Positions 52,798 through 63,261 of a stretch of DNA of 64,000 nt are shown here, in pieces. The DNA is from Eubacteriales bacterium SKADARSKE-1. GTDB taxonomy: Bacteria > Bacillota > Clostridia > Oscillospirales > Acutalibacteraceae. The notes below the pieces were generated by a model. The model ran no database searches. It saw nothing but the letters and a program-made list of their open reading frames with translations, and had not been told where the DNA came from. The stretch covers positions 1-64,000 of the forward strand of contig JARLUB010000002.1 in assembly GCA_030920305.1 (NCBI GenBank), given 5' to 3'. Every line of letters begins with the position of its first letter. The first letter of the stretch is position 1. The position numbers and the translations under genes were made by a program.

Positions 52798-53808
52798 ATG
52801 GGTTATAGTTATGAGACTTATGAACTAGCAAATAAAATTCTTGAAAGTGTAAGAGCTAAAAACGTACGTGAGAATGAAAAGAAAAAACGATTGTTTTATA
52901 TGCGTTTTAATAGAGCTCGAGAAATTGAAACGCTTTTATCTCAAACAGCAGTTTCAGTAGCCAAATCAGTTTTGAATGGCAATGATACAAAGGAACAATT
53001 AAAAAAGCTAAAGAATTTTAACTTATCTTTGCAAAACGAACTAAATGAAATTTTAACTAATGCAAATTTACCTCTTAATTATCTTGAGGTGAGCTATGAT
53101 TGCAATAAATGTAAAGATACGGGCTATGTAGATGGTAAGATGTGTGAATGTTTTAAGAAACTTTTGCGATCTGAAACCTATAAAAGATTAAATAATTTAT
53201 CTCCGCTTTCTCTTTCTACTTTTGATTCTTTTAATCTAGAATATTACTCATCAGAAGAAACAGGAACAGGTGTTTCCAACAGAAGGAAGATGGAAAGAAT
53301 ATTAAACCACTGCATTAATTATGCTGATAAATTTAATCTAGATTCTGAAAATCTTTTTATGAATGGTGCTACTGGCCTTGGAAAAACTCATTTATCTTTA
53401 GCTATAGCTAATACTGCTATAAATAAAGGGTTTGGTGTTATTTATGCTTCAACACCAGCTATAGTATCTAAGCTTGAAAAAGAAAGGTTTCGCCGTACTG
53501 AAGACAATGAAGATAGTGAAATACATTTAATCAATTGTGACCTTTTGATTTTAGATGATCTGGGTACAGAGTTTCAGACTACTTTTTCCAATTCCACAAT
53601 ATATAACATTATAAATTCCAGAATTCTTTACAATAAACCAACCATAATAAGTACTAATATTCCGCCTAAAAAAATTCAGACCAGTTATTCAGAACGCTTG
53701 GTTTCACGTCTTTGGGGGCACTATAAATTACTTAACTTTTGTGGACAAGATGTAAGAACAAAACTAGGTGCACAAAAGGCTAAAAAATCAATGAGTGCTG
53801 AGTGCTAA
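52798..53808 (+). CDS. DnaC/DnaI-type helicase loader ATPase
   Basis: A 336-residue protein. N-terminal region with zinc-like CNKCKDTGYVDGKMCECFKK, then an AAA+ ATPase with Walker A GATGLGKTHLSLAIA, Walker B LLILDDLGTEF and RLVSRLWGHYKLLNF sensor/arginine region. These load the replicative helicase at the origin. Its place after rimP is uncommon. ATG 48 bases after rimP; terminator after the gene. Confidence 0.92.
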   Translation: MGYSYETYELANKILESVRAKNVRENEKKKRLFYMRFNRAREIETLLSQTAVSVAKSVLNGNDTKEQLKKLKNFNLSLQNELNEILTNANLPLNYLEVSYDCNKCKDTGYVDGKMCECFKKLLRSETYKRLNNLSPLSLSTFDSFNLEYYSSEETGTGVSNRRKMERILNHCINYADKFNLDSENLFMNGATGLGKTHLSLAIANTAINKGFGVIYASTPAIVSKLEKERFRRTEDNEDSEIHLINCDLLILDDLGTEFQTTFSNSTIYNIINSRILYNKPTIISTNIPPKKIQTSYSERLVSRLWGHYKLLNFCGQDVRTKLGAQKAKKSMSAEC

Positions 53809-53832
53809 CTTTATTCACTTAAATAAAAATAA

Positions 53833-53877
53833 AAACCTACGTATTATCTAATGTAACAGATAATGTGTAGGTTTTTA
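53833..53877. terminator. bidirectional terminator between the dnaC-like gene and argS
   Basis: AAAACCTACgTATTATCT pairs with AGATAATgTGTAGGTTTT (positions 53833-53877), T-runs on both strands. Confidence 0.85.
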
Positions 53878-53883
53878 ATAATT

Positions 53884-55587
53884 TTACTCATTTGCCATTG
53901 TTTCAGGAACACTTATTTTAAACATGGTTAAAATGTTTTTAATAACGGTTTTAACAGCAATACAAAGTGATAACCTTGCCATCATAAGATTTTCATTATC
54001 TGTCTTAACACGGCAAATAGTATAAAATTTATGAAAATGTGTTGCAAGGTCTACCACATATCGAGTAATTCGAGCAGGATCATAATTTTTAGCAGCTTCA
54101 GTGAGCTCGTTTGTGTAGTTAGAAAGATGTCGGATCAAATCTTTTTCTTCTGGTGTGGTAAGTTTTAAAAGTTTATCAAGCGTGCATTTGCAGGGAGTAA
54201 TGCTATCATTTTTTAAAGTTCTTAAAATGCTGCATATTCTAGCATGAGCATATTGTACATAATAAACTGGATTTTGCGAGTCCTGTTTTTTTGCAAGATC
54301 TAAATCAAAGTCCATTTGCGAGTTAGCTTCTTTCATATTAAAAATGAACCTAGCTGCGTCAACAGGCACTTCATCTAAAAGATCTGAAAGTTGAATAGCT
54401 CGTCCAGTTCGCTTGCTCATTTTTACAACTTCATTATTTTTAACAAGCCGTACCAACTGAAATAACAAAACATTTAATCTTGAACCATCAATTCCAAGAT
54501 CATACATAATGCTTTTCATTCGCTGAACATGCCCATGATGGTCAGCTCCTAAAAGATCTATACACAGGTCAAATTTTCTCGTTACAAATTTGTTATAGTG
54601 GTAGGCTACATCTACTATAAAATATGTGTATGTGCCATTTCTTCTAATAATAACTTCATCTTTTTCAAGACTATGACTTTTTGCTTTATACCACAAGGCC
54701 CCATCGTTTTCATAAGTTAATCCTTGGTTTTTGAGAATGTCAATCACTTCTTCAATTTCACCACTTTTATGAAGAGAACTTTCATAAAACCATTCATCAT
54801 ACTTAATTCTGTATTTAGTTAAATCTGATTTCATTTTTTCAATGTTTTTGGGTAAAGCAAAATCAACTAAAGCTTTTCTTCTTACTTTTTCATCTACATT
54901 TAGGTATTTGTCACCATTAACTAAAGAAAACTTACGAGCCAAATCAATAATGTCTTCACCGTGATAACTATCTTCAGGTAATTCTATATTTGAATCAGAA
55001 TTAAACAATTGCTGATATCTTATATCAAGAGACATAGCAAATTTGTCGATTTGATTACCAGCGTCATTTACGTAAAATTCCCTATGTACGTTGTACCCGC
55101 AAGCTTCTAATACCGAAGCTAAACAGTCACCTAAAGCACCGCCTCTAGCATTTCCCATATGCATTGGGCCGGTAGGGTTGGCAGATACAAACTCTACCAT
55201 AACACGTTTATTTTTCCCAAAATCGGAGTGGCCGTAATTGTCACTTTTTTCTAAAATGTCGTTTAAAATTTTAGCGTAAAACATATCATTTAAAAAGAAA
55301 TTAATGAATCCTGCACCAGCTATTTCAACACGGTCAAATAAGGAATTAGTTAAATCAAGGTTTTGTTTGATTATTTCTGCAATTTTTATTGGTGCCATTT
55401 TAAAAATTTTTGCGGATATCATAGCAACATTAGTCGAGAAATCGCCATTATCTTTATTTGCAGGCACCTCTATTATAAACTCAGGTAATTCGGTTTCGGG
55501 TAATAATTTTTCCGATTTGGCAAAATTTATTGTTGCAATTATTCGCTTTTTTAAGTTTTCTATAGTTTCATTTACAATTTGAGACAT
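53884..55587 (-). CDS. argS: arginyl-tRNA synthetase
   Basis: A 567-residue class I synthetase. HIGH-type GPMHMGNARGGALGD, KMSKS-type VVKMSKRTGRAIQL, EFVSANPTGP, C-terminal DALR domain with PVYYVQYAHARICSIL. RBS AAAGGAG. It overlaps the DUF1934 gene by 20 bases; the pair is common in clostridia. Confidence 0.98.
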   Translation of the reverse strand: MSQIVNETIENLKKRIIATINFAKSEKLLPETELPEFIIEVPANKDNGDFSTNVAMISAKIFKMAPIKIAEIIKQNLDLTNSLFDRVEIAGAGFINFFLNDMFYAKILNDILEKSDNYGHSDFGKNKRVMVEFVSANPTGPMHMGNARGGALGDCLASVLEACGYNVHREFYVNDAGNQIDKFAMSLDIRYQQLFNSDSNIELPEDSYHGEDIIDLARKFSLVNGDKYLNVDEKVRRKALVDFALPKNIEKMKSDLTKYRIKYDEWFYESSLHKSGEIEEVIDILKNQGLTYENDGALWYKAKSHSLEKDEVIIRRNGTYTYFIVDVAYHYNKFVTRKFDLCIDLLGADHHGHVQRMKSIMYDLGIDGSRLNVLLFQLVRLVKNNEVVKMSKRTGRAIQLSDLLDEVPVDAARFIFNMKEANSQMDFDLDLAKKQDSQNPVYYVQYAHARICSILRTLKNDSITPCKCTLDKLLKLTTPEEKDLIRHLSNYTNELTEAAKNYDPARITRYVVDLATHFHKFYTICRVKTDNENLMMARLSLCIAVKTVIKNILTMFKISVPETMANE

Positions 55588-56020
55588 TTTTATTTTCTCC
55601 TTTTTTAATTCTTATAAGAACCAAATTTGTACTTAAAAATTCCGTATTTACATCAAGCGAATATAAAAGCTCTATAAACCCGCCATTTTCATTTAAATCA
55701 TAATTTATTTCTTTAGCAAAAGCACCTATCATAATTGTACCAAAATCTGTATTATAACTGCAAAGATGCCTTTTGCCTTTTTCAAGAGTAAGTTTTGATT
55801 TTTGAGTGCCATCTCGTATTAAAGTGACCATATTGTTTTCATCTATTTCTAAAGTTGATTTTATTTCACTATTATCATTATTTTTATCAAATTCACTATA
55901 GTTTAAATATACCGTGTTTTCTGTTTTACGATAAGAACAAGGCACTAAAAGTTGAACTTCTTCTGCTTGTTCGCCGGTTATTTGAGTTCCTATAATTGAA
56001 ACAATATAATCTTTTCCCAT
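55568..56020 (-). CDS. DUF1934 (YwiB-like, calycin-fold) protein
   Basis: A 150-residue beta-barrel-type protein (YIVSIIGTQITGEQAEEVQLLVPCSY, LTLEKGKRHLCSYNTDFGTIMIGA in parts) that is nearly always encoded before argS in Firmicutes. Function unknown; the conserved linkage to argS suggests a translation-related role. The RBS GGAG is rather far (about 17 bases) from ATG 56020. Confidence 0.88.
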   Translation of the reverse strand: MGKDYIVSIIGTQITGEQAEEVQLLVPCSYRKTENTVYLNYSEFDKNNDNSEIKSTLEIDENNMVTLIRDGTQKSKLTLEKGKRHLCSYNTDFGTIMIGAFAKEINYDLNENGGFIELLYSLDVNTEFLSTNLVLIRIKKGENKNVSNCK

Positions 56021-56042
56021 GTTAATTTAAGCTGCACTCCTT

Positions 56043-56879
56043 TTATTTTAAAGTAACATCAGTTTCAAAAGTTTGCATATCTATGTTTATCTTTTTTACA
56101 GTTTGGTTCAATGTTTTACCAAGAAATAAATTAGCTGTTTTTGAAAATGATTCTATAGTATCACTAACGTAAAATGAGCAGTTTCCTGGGTTTGTTTTGC
56201 CATTCAAAAGATTATTTGCTTTTAATTTTTTAAAAGCAAATGAAGCCGTTTCTTTGCCAGAGTCAATAATTTTAACATGCGACCCAACAACTTTTGAAAT
56301 GGTAGAGCTTATAATTGGGTAGTGTGTACATCCAAGGATAAGTGTATCAATACCTTTCTCTTTGAAAAGAGAAAGGTACCTTTTAGCAACTTCCAAAGTA
56401 ATAGGGTCATTATCTAAAAATCCGTTTTCAACAAGTGGAACAAATAGAGGACAATCCTGTGAAAATACTTCTATTTTATTGTTTATTCTTTTGATTTCAT
56501 TCTGATAAGCTGCAGCTTTTATTGTTGCGGTAGTTCCTATAATTCCAATCTTACCATTTTTTGTAGCTACGGCTGCAGCTTTAGCGGTTGGCTTAACTAC
56601 GCCTGTAAATGGTATGTTAAGGTTTTCCCCAAGATCAGAAACTACAGAGCTTACAGTTCCACATGCAGCAATTATCATTTTAACATCGAACGATAAAAGA
56701 AAAGATACATCTTCTTGTGCATATTTAGTTATGGTCTCACGGCTTCTGTTTCCGTATGGGACACGACCGGTATCGCCAAAATAAATAATGTCTTCATGTG
56801 GCAAAATTTTTAAAAGTTCTTTAACCGCAGTAAGTCCACCAAGGCCAGAATCAAAAACGCCTATAGGTTTATTTTTCAT
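56043..56879 (-). CDS. murI: glutamate racemase
   Basis: A 278-residue enzyme making D-glutamate for peptidoglycan. VFDSGLGGLTAVKELL, YFGDTGRVPYGNRS, IIAACGTVSS and LILGCTHYPII supply the two catalytic Cys. The Asn usual in ACNTxS is Gly here (ACGTVS), a variation seen in some members. It overlaps ddl by 11 bases. Confidence 0.96.
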   Translation of the reverse strand: MKNKPIGVFDSGLGGLTAVKELLKILPHEDIIYFGDTGRVPYGNRSRETITKYAQEDVSFLLSFDVKMIIAACGTVSSVVSDLGENLNIPFTGVVKPTAKAAAVATKNGKIGIIGTTATIKAAAYQNEIKRINNKIEVFSQDCPLFVPLVENGFLDNDPITLEVAKRYLSLFKEKGIDTLILGCTHYPIISSTISKVVGSHVKIIDSGKETASFAFKKLKANNLLNGKTNPGNCSFYVSDTIESFSKTANLFLGKTLNQTVKKINIDMQTFETDVTLK

Positions 56880-57951
56880 TCTTTAAAAATCTCTCCAATG
56901 CTAAATCGATTAACTTGTCTAACAATTCTGGTGTTGGGATACCAGAGTTTTCAAATAGTTTTGGATACATGCTAATTGATGTAAAGCCAGGTAAAGTGTT
57001 TATTTCGTTTAATAAAATTTCTTTTGTACTTTCCCTTACAAAAAAGTCCACTCTTGATAATCCACGGCAGCCCATAGCTAAATAAGCTTTTTTTGCTATT
57101 TCTTGCATTAAAGCTGAAGTTTCATCATCTATGTGTGCTGGTATGTAGAGATTTGAATCAGATACATATTTTGCTTCGTAGTCATAAAATTCATTTGCAG
57201 GGGCAATTTCTCCTATAATTGAAGCAATTGGTTCAGAGTTACCAAGTACAGCGCACTCAACTTCTTGGCCAACTATGGTTTCTTCTATTAGTATTCTATG
57301 GTCATGTTCAGCGGCAATTTTTATGGCCTTTATGAGTTCTTCACGACTTGAAGCTTTGCTAATACCAACTGATGATCCTGCATTTGAAGGTTTAACGAAA
57401 ACTGGATATGAGCCTAGAGATTTTTCAATGTGATCCAAACTCTTTTCAGGGTCTTTATCAAAATCATAGGTGTAAATAAAGCAAAACCTAGCTTTTTTAA
57501 CACCGGCAGCAGTTAAAATTATATTAGCAAAAATTTTATCCATACAGGCACTAGAGGCTAATACTCCGCAGCCAACATAAGGCAATTTTGCAAGCTCAAA
57601 TAAGCCTTGTACAGTTCCGTCTTCACCATTTCTTCCATGGAGTACCGGAAAAACAACGTCTATATTAATAGTTTCACAATTACCGTTATTTACCACTAAC
57701 ATACCGTGAACAGAAGAGTCAGGGGAGATGAAAGCTTCTTTTTTGTTAGCGGTATCGGTTTCCCAAGAGCCGTCAGGAATGTTTTCAATGTTTCCACAGT
57801 ACCAATACCACTTGCCAAGTTTTGTTATGCCAATAGGGAATATTTCATATTTATCTTTATTCAAGTTATCTATAATTGATACGACAGATCTTCTTGATAC
57901 TTCATGTTCTGACGAAACTCCACCAAATAAAACTGCGATATTTTTTTTCAT
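56869..57951 (-). CDS. ddl: D-alanine--D-alanine ligase
   Basis: A 360-residue ATP-grasp enzyme for the D-Ala-D-Ala end of the peptidoglycan stem. NIAVLFGGVSSEHEVS, FPVLHGRNGEDGTVQGLFEL, VKPSNAGSSVGISK, EVECAVLGN, LNEINTLPGFTSISMYPK. The Tyr/Phe specificity residues look like the D-Ala type. ATG 57951 behind GGAGG. First gene of ddl-murI-DUF1934-argS. Confidence 0.96.
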   Translation of the reverse strand: MKKNIAVLFGGVSSEHEVSRRSVVSIIDNLNKDKYEIFPIGITKLGKWYWYCGNIENIPDGSWETDTANKKEAFISPDSSVHGMLVVNNGNCETINIDVVFPVLHGRNGEDGTVQGLFELAKLPYVGCGVLASSACMDKIFANIILTAAGVKKARFCFIYTYDFDKDPEKSLDHIEKSLGSYPVFVKPSNAGSSVGISKASSREELIKAIKIAAEHDHRILIEETIVGQEVECAVLGNSEPIASIIGEIAPANEFYDYEAKYVSDSNLYIPAHIDDETSALMQEIAKKAYLAMGCRGLSRVDFFVRESTKEILLNEINTLPGFTSISMYPKLFENSGIPTPELLDKLIDLALERFLKNEK

Positions 57952-58114
57952 AATTATTCCTCCAAACAAAAAATAATACTTGCTATAAAAATTAGTTTAT
58001 AGTGGTATTTGATTTATCTTTACTTAATTGCAAAGAGTATAAACCACCATAATAATGTATATTATCATATTAAACATAAAAGTTGCAAATTTTATAAAAT
58101 TTCATTGAAAATAA

Positions 58115-58142
58115 AAAACAGAGAAGGTTAATTCCTTCTCCA
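58115..58142 (-). terminator. terminator of rpmF
   Basis: GGAGAAGG/CCTTCTC hairpin with T-run on the minus strand, directly after rpmF. Confidence 0.75.
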
Positions 58143-58158
58143 TCAAAAAAATAGGCTA

Positions 58159-58341
58159 TTATGCTTCTATTTTTAAAACTTCTCGGCCATTGTAAGTGCC
58201 ACAAACTTTGCAAACTTTATGAGAAACTTTAAATTCGCCACATTTTGGACATTTAACAAGGGTTGGAGCCTCTAATTTCCAAACTGTAGAACGCCTTTTA
58301 TCACGTCGAGCTTTTGAAACTTTACGTTTTGGTACTGCCAT
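58159..58341 (-). CDS. rpmF: 50S ribosomal protein L32
   Basis: A 60-residue zinc-type L32: [19 protein letters not shown], then CPKCG and CKVCG (zinc ligands). RBS AAGGAGG. The DUF177 (YceD) gene, usual upstream partner, is missing. Confidence 0.98.
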   Translation of the reverse strand: MAVPKRKVSKARRDKRRSTVWKLEAPTLVKCPKCGEFKVSHKVCKVCGTYNGREVLKIEA

Positions 58342-58705
58342 TTATATAACCTCCTTAAAAAGACAATGCATAAGTAAATTTAAAATTTTGAAAAAGGCTG
58401 AACTTAGTTAAGTATACAGTGCCAAATACAACCCTTAACATTACAATAAATAATTATATGTTTTTATTCCTTATTTGTCAATATCTTTTTATAAACCTTG
58501 TTTATTACTAATGTAATACATTTTGAAAAATAAGTCAAAGTACATTTTAAGGTCCTAAATTTTTTAGTATTGAGAGTCAGGCAGCATTAGTACTTGAATT
58601 TTTTGTTATTCGACAGGCTGTTTGTGTTAAAATTTTCTTATTGTTTTAAATTTAGATTTTTAACGAGAATAATATTATCTGTGGTGCAAAAAATACAAAA
58701 AACAG
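58342..58705. other. non-coding stretch
   Basis: No supported gene. It is the divergent leader of rpmF and glgB; no hairpin or known riboswitch was seen. Confidence 0.4.
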
Positions 58706-58733
58706 TTGAAAATTTTTTAAATTTTGATATAAT
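58706..58733 (+). promoter_or_regulatory. promoter of the glycogen operon
   Basis: TTGAAA (58706-58711), 16 bases, TATAAT (58728-58733). Confidence 0.65.
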
Positions 58734-58777
58734 TGTAGTTGGTAAATACTTAAAAAATATTAAAGGAGTATTATTGT

Positions 58778-60685
58778 ATGCACTTAAAAAATGATGTAAA
58801 TTTAGATTTATTTTTTTCTGGAAAAAACTATAAGGCATATGAATATTTTGGTGCACACAATATATGTGTAAAGGGACAAGCATGTACAGTTTTTAGATTA
58901 TGGGCAAAAAATGCTAAGTTTGTTTCGGTGGTGGGTGACTTTAATTCTTGGAACACTTCACAAAACCCTATGACGAAAATTAATAAGGATGGGATTTGGG
59001 AGTGCTTTGTTACACCAGCATTAAAAGAATTTTCTGCATATAAATTTAGCATAACAGGACCAGATGGAAAAACTGTTTTAAAAATAGATCCATATGCTTA
59101 TCATTTTGAGATGCGTCCTGGAACCGCTTCTAAAATTTTTGATATAGATAAATATAAGTGGAATGATTCAAGCTGGATAAAAAATAAGATTAATCAAGGA
59201 GTTTTAAATATTCCAGTAAATGTTTATGAAGTGCACTTAGGTTCTTGGAAAAGATATAAGAATGGAAGTACATTTTCCTATAAAACTTTGGCAGAAGAAC
59301 TTATACCATATGTTAAAGAGATGGGATATACACATATAGAATTAATGCCAATAACAGAATATCCATACGATGCGTCATGGGGGTATCAGGTCCTAGGGTA
59401 TTTTGCGCCAACTTCACGTTTTGGAACGCCAACTGATTTTATGTTTTTTGTGGACAAGTGCCATCAAGAAAATGTTGGCGTAATTATAGATTGGGTGCCG
59501 GCACATTTTCCGAAGGATATCCATGGCTTAGCTAAGTTTGATGGTACCCCAAGTTATGAATATTCAGACACTAGAAAAGGTGAGCATAAAGATTGGGGTA
59601 CCTTAATCTTTGATTATGAGAAGAACGAAGTTGTAAGCTTTTTAATTTCAAATGCTATGTTTTGGCTTGACAAATATCACATAGATGGCATAAGAGCTGA
59701 TGCAGTAGCGTCTATGTTGTATCTTGATTATAGTAGAAAACGAGGAGAATGGCTTCCCAATAAATTTGGTGGAAATGAAAATTTAGAAGCTGTTGAATTT
59801 TTGAAAAAGCTTAATCAAGCAATATTTTTTGAGTTTCCTAACACCATGATGATAGCCGAAGAATCTACAGCTTGGCCAATGGTTTCGAGGCCAACTGAAA
59901 GTGGGGGTCTTGGGTTTAATTATAAATGGAATATGGGCTGGATGAATGATACGCTAAGGTATATTTCAACAGATCCCTATTTTAGGCCAGATAACCATAA
60001 AGATATAACTTTTTCATTTGATTATGCCCTTTCGGAAAATTTTATACTTCCAATATCACATGACGAAGTAGTATATGGAAAAGGCTCTTTAATAAACAAA
60101 ATGCATGGCGAGTACGAGATGAAGTTTTCAGGAGTTAGGGCTTTCATAGCGTATATGATGGCACATCCGGGTAAAAAACTAATTTTTATGGGTACTGAAT
60201 TTGGACAATTTAAAGAATGGAATTTTGAGGCCGAATTAGACTGGTTACTTCTTGATTTTCCTAAACATAGACAATTACATGATTTTTTTAAATCAATAAA
60301 TTATTTTTATATAAAAACACCGCAACTTTGGGAAAAAGATTTTTCCTGTGAAGGGTTTTCTTGGATTGCCAATGATGATTATCGAAAAAGTATAATAAGC
60401 TTTAGGCGAATAGATAAAAAAGGTGAGGAATTAATAGCCGTATGTAACTTTCAACCCATGGGGAGAGAAAGCTATAGTGTAGGGGTTCCAAATGAAGGAA
60501 CCTATACTGAAGTGTTTACAACAGATGCTGTAGAGTGGGGTGGGCATGGCTTAGTTAATGGGAAGGTCCAGTCACAAAAAATTTCTATGCATGGTTTTGA
60601 GAATTCAATTTTATTAAAAATAGCTCCTTTGTCTGTAAGTTTTTTTATAAAAGAGCACATAAGTTTGAACAAGAAAGTGAAATGA
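58778..60685 (+). CDS. glgB: 1,4-alpha-glucan branching enzyme
   Basis: A 635-residue GH13 enzyme that adds alpha-1,6 branches to glycogen. CBM48 domain (VVGDFNSWNTSQNPM), then (beta/alpha)8 barrel with DWVPAHFPKD, DGIRADAVASMLYLDY (catalytic Asp), MIAEESTAWP (catalytic Glu) and SHDEVVYGKGSL (transition-state Asp). RBS AAAGGAG. First of glgB-glgC-glgD-glgA. Confidence 0.97.
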   Translation: MHLKNDVNLDLFFSGKNYKAYEYFGAHNICVKGQACTVFRLWAKNAKFVSVVGDFNSWNTSQNPMTKINKDGIWECFVTPALKEFSAYKFSITGPDGKTVLKIDPYAYHFEMRPGTASKIFDIDKYKWNDSSWIKNKINQGVLNIPVNVYEVHLGSWKRYKNGSTFSYKTLAEELIPYVKEMGYTHIELMPITEYPYDASWGYQVLGYFAPTSRFGTPTDFMFFVDKCHQENVGVIIDWVPAHFPKDIHGLAKFDGTPSYEYSDTRKGEHKDWGTLIFDYEKNEVVSFLISNAMFWLDKYHIDGIRADAVASMLYLDYSRKRGEWLPNKFGGNENLEAVEFLKKLNQAIFFEFPNTMMIAEESTAWPMVSRPTESGGLGFNYKWNMGWMNDTLRYISTDPYFRPDNHKDITFSFDYALSENFILPISHDEVVYGKGSLINKMHGEYEMKFSGVRAFIAYMMAHPGKKLIFMGTEFGQFKEWNFEAELDWLLLDFPKHRQLHDFFKSINYFYIKTPQLWEKDFSCEGFSWIANDDYRKSIISFRRIDKKGEELIAVCNFQPMGRESYSVGVPNEGTYTEVFTTDAVEWGGHGLVNGKVQSQKISMHGFENSILLKIAPLSVSFFIKEHISLNKKVK

Positions 60686-60789
60686 ATCACTGTTTTTTGA
60701 TAGTTACTAAGACTATTAATTAAGAGGATGTAGCGGAAGGTGGTTCATTATTACTCATAAATTAATATAGGAGGAGGGGCAAGAACTGT

Positions 60790-62001
60790 ATGTATCCGAA
60801 ACAAAGCGTGGTTGCGATGTTGTTAGCAGGAGGTCAGGGGAGTCGGCTTGGAGTTCTTACAAAAAAACTTGCCAAGCCAGCTATACCATATGGCGGGAGG
60901 TATAGAATAATAGATTTTCCATTATCAAACTGTGTAAATTCAGGAATAGAGGCAGTTGGGGTATTAACTCAATATCAACCTTTAGTCCTTAATGAATATA
61001 TAGGAAATGGGCAGCCATGGGATTTAGATTTAATGAATGGTGGTGTGCAGGTTTTGCCGCCTTATCAAAGAAATCGTGGTGCAGACTGGTATAAGGGAAC
61101 TGCAAATGCAATATATCAAAATATAGATTATATAGAGAGATATAACCCTGATTTTGTTGTTATATTGTCAGGAGATCATATATACAAAATGGACTATTCT
61201 AAGATGGTTGCATTTCACAAAGAAAATAATGCATCATGTACTATAGCGGCTATAAATGTGCCAATAAATGAAGCTTCGCGTTATGGTATATTAAACACAA
61301 ATCCAGATGGCTCAATTTATGAGTTTGAAGAAAAGCCTAAAAAACCTAAAAGTACAAAAGCTTCTATGGGAATTTATGTGTTTACTTGGCCCAAACTTTT
61401 AAAGTACTTAAAAAAAAATGAAGAGGACCCAAAATCCAGTAAAGATTTTGGGAAAAATATTTTACCATCAATGTTAAAGTCTGGAGAAAAACTTTTTGCA
61501 TATGATTTTAAAGGTTATTGGAAAGATGTTGGAACGATTGAAAGCCTTTGGGGATCAAATATGGATTTATTAAACCCTAATGTAGAGCTAAATCTAAGTG
61601 ACGAATCATGGAAAATATATTCTAGAAATCCAGTTTTACCTCCGCACTATATTGCAAAAGGCGCAAGGGTTCAAAATTCTTTAATATCTGATGGTTGCAA
61701 CATACATGGAGAAATAGACTTTTCTGTGTTGTTCCCAGGAGTGCAGGTAGGCCACAAAGCGATTATTAAAGATTCTATTATTATGCCTGGTACAATAATA
61801 GGTGATGGGGCTAAAGTTCAATATACAGTGATCTCAGAAGGTGCTGTTATAGGTGACAATGCTGTTATTGGAGCTAGGCCAGAGGAAATGTTAAATAAAA
61901 AAGATTGGGGAATAACAGTTATTGGAGATAATATAAGTATAAGTGCGAACACCATAGTTAAGCCAAAATCAATGGTGGAGCATAATATATTTGGAGGATG
62001 A
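60790..62001 (+). CDS. glgC: glucose-1-phosphate adenylyltransferase
   Basis: A 403-residue catalytic subunit making ADP-glucose. Substrate loop [26 protein letters not shown] in parts, [50 protein letters not shown]-terminal left-handed beta-helix (hexapeptide repeats). It lies 104 bases after glgB. Confidence 0.97.
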   Translation: MYPKQSVVAMLLAGGQGSRLGVLTKKLAKPAIPYGGRYRIIDFPLSNCVNSGIEAVGVLTQYQPLVLNEYIGNGQPWDLDLMNGGVQVLPPYQRNRGADWYKGTANAIYQNIDYIERYNPDFVVILSGDHIYKMDYSKMVAFHKENNASCTIAAINVPINEASRYGILNTNPDGSIYEFEEKPKKPKSTKASMGIYVFTWPKLLKYLKKNEEDPKSSKDFGKNILPSMLKSGEKLFAYDFKGYWKDVGTIESLWGSNMDLLNPNVELNLSDESWKIYSRNPVLPPHYIAKGARVQNSLISDGCNIHGEIDFSVLFPGVQVGHKAIIKDSIIMPGTIIGDGAKVQYTVISEGAVIGDNAVIGARPEEMLNKKDWGITVIGDNISISANTIVKPKSMVEHNIFGG

Positions 62002-62005
62002 TGGG

Positions 62006-63121
62006 ATGAGGGGAAATAGTGTTCTAGGGGTTATTTTTTCAAATGTTGGAGATGATTTAATAAGAGAATTTACAGATAAAAGGGCATTTGGGTCTGTTCC
62101 TTTTGGTGGAAGGTATAGAATGATAGATTTTCCTCTTTCCAATATGGTCAACTCTGGTATAAATAAAGTTGCTGTTATTACAAAAAGAAATTATGGATCG
62201 CTAATGGATCATTTAGGTTCAGGAAAGTCTTGGGATCTATCAAGGCGCAGAGATGGACTTTCTGTGTTTCCACCGTTTGGAAGCAATAAAGGTGATTTTA
62301 ATAATAGAATGGAAATGATCTATTCTATAGCAAAGTTTATTAAAGATTCAAATAAAGAATATGTCCTTTTATCTGATTGTGATGTGGTTTGTAGCATTAA
62401 TTACGCAGATGTATTAAATACGCATATACAAAATGAGGCTGATATAACTTTAGTGTACAAAAGAGGAGTTTTCCCCCAAAAAGCGACGAGAATGATGGTG
62501 TTTTCCCTTGAGCATGATGGCAGGATACGACAAATTAGAATAGACCCAAAGTTGAAAGGAGAATGTAATTTTGGCATTAACATGACAATTATTAAAAAAC
62601 AGCTTTTACTGGATTTAGTATATGGGTGCATTAGCAACAGTAAAATTGATTTTGATAAAGATATTCTTCAAAAAAATGTAACAAAATGTAGAGTTTATAG
62701 CTACGAGTGCACGGGGTTTAATCAAGTAATAACTTCTATGGATTCTTATTTTGAAGCTAATATGAAAATAATAGATAAAGAATCAAGGAATGAGTTATTT
62801 CATAGCAAAGCTCCTATATATACAAAAATTCGTGACGATATGCCAGCTCATTATGGACTTAGTGCAAATGTAAAAAATTCTTTAGTGGGAAATGGCTGCA
62901 GAATTGATGGTGAAGTAGAAAGCAGTATTATCTTTAAGGGAGTTAAAATTGGACGAGGTTCTAAGGTTTCGAACTGTGTGATAATGCAGGACACAATTAT
63001 AGGGAGAAATTGCAATTTAAATTATATTATTACTGATAAAGATGTTACAGTAAAAGACGAACGAGTTTTAATGGGGTTTAGATCTTATCCTGTATACATA
63101 AGAAAGTCTAGCTTAGTATAA
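62006..63121 (+). CDS. glgD: GlgD, regulatory paralogue of ADP-glucose pyrophosphorylase
   Basis: A 371-residue homologue of GlgC without its catalytic N-terminal loop: GVIFSNVGDDLIREFTDKRAFGSVPFGGRYRMIDFPLSNMVNSGI in parts; the Gly-rich GGxGxRL loop is missing. Forms GlgC-GlgD hetero-oligomers in Firmicutes. ATG 62006 lies eight bases after GGAGG, five bases after the glgC stop. Confidence 0.95.
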   Translation: MRGNSVLGVIFSNVGDDLIREFTDKRAFGSVPFGGRYRMIDFPLSNMVNSGINKVAVITKRNYGSLMDHLGSGKSWDLSRRRDGLSVFPPFGSNKGDFNNRMEMIYSIAKFIKDSNKEYVLLSDCDVVCSINYADVLNTHIQNEADITLVYKRGVFPQKATRMMVFSLEHDGRIRQIRIDPKLKGECNFGINMTIIKKQLLLDLVYGCISNSKIDFDKDILQKNVTKCRVYSYECTGFNQVITSMDSYFEANMKIIDKESRNELFHSKAPIYTKIRDDMPAHYGLSANVKNSLVGNGCRIDGEVESSIIFKGVKIGRGSKVSNCVIMQDTIIGRNCNLNYIITDKDVTVKDERVLMGFRSYPVYIRKSSLV

Positions 63122-63261
63122 TTTTAGAAAAAGAAGATTTAAATAATGGTCTAATTTCCACACAGGAAATTATTCGGTTACTTCTTTAGTACCACCAAAT
63201 ATTTTTAAAATAGGGTAAGCTATTATAAAAGTTAAAAGGTTTAAAGGAGAGTTTAAAAAGT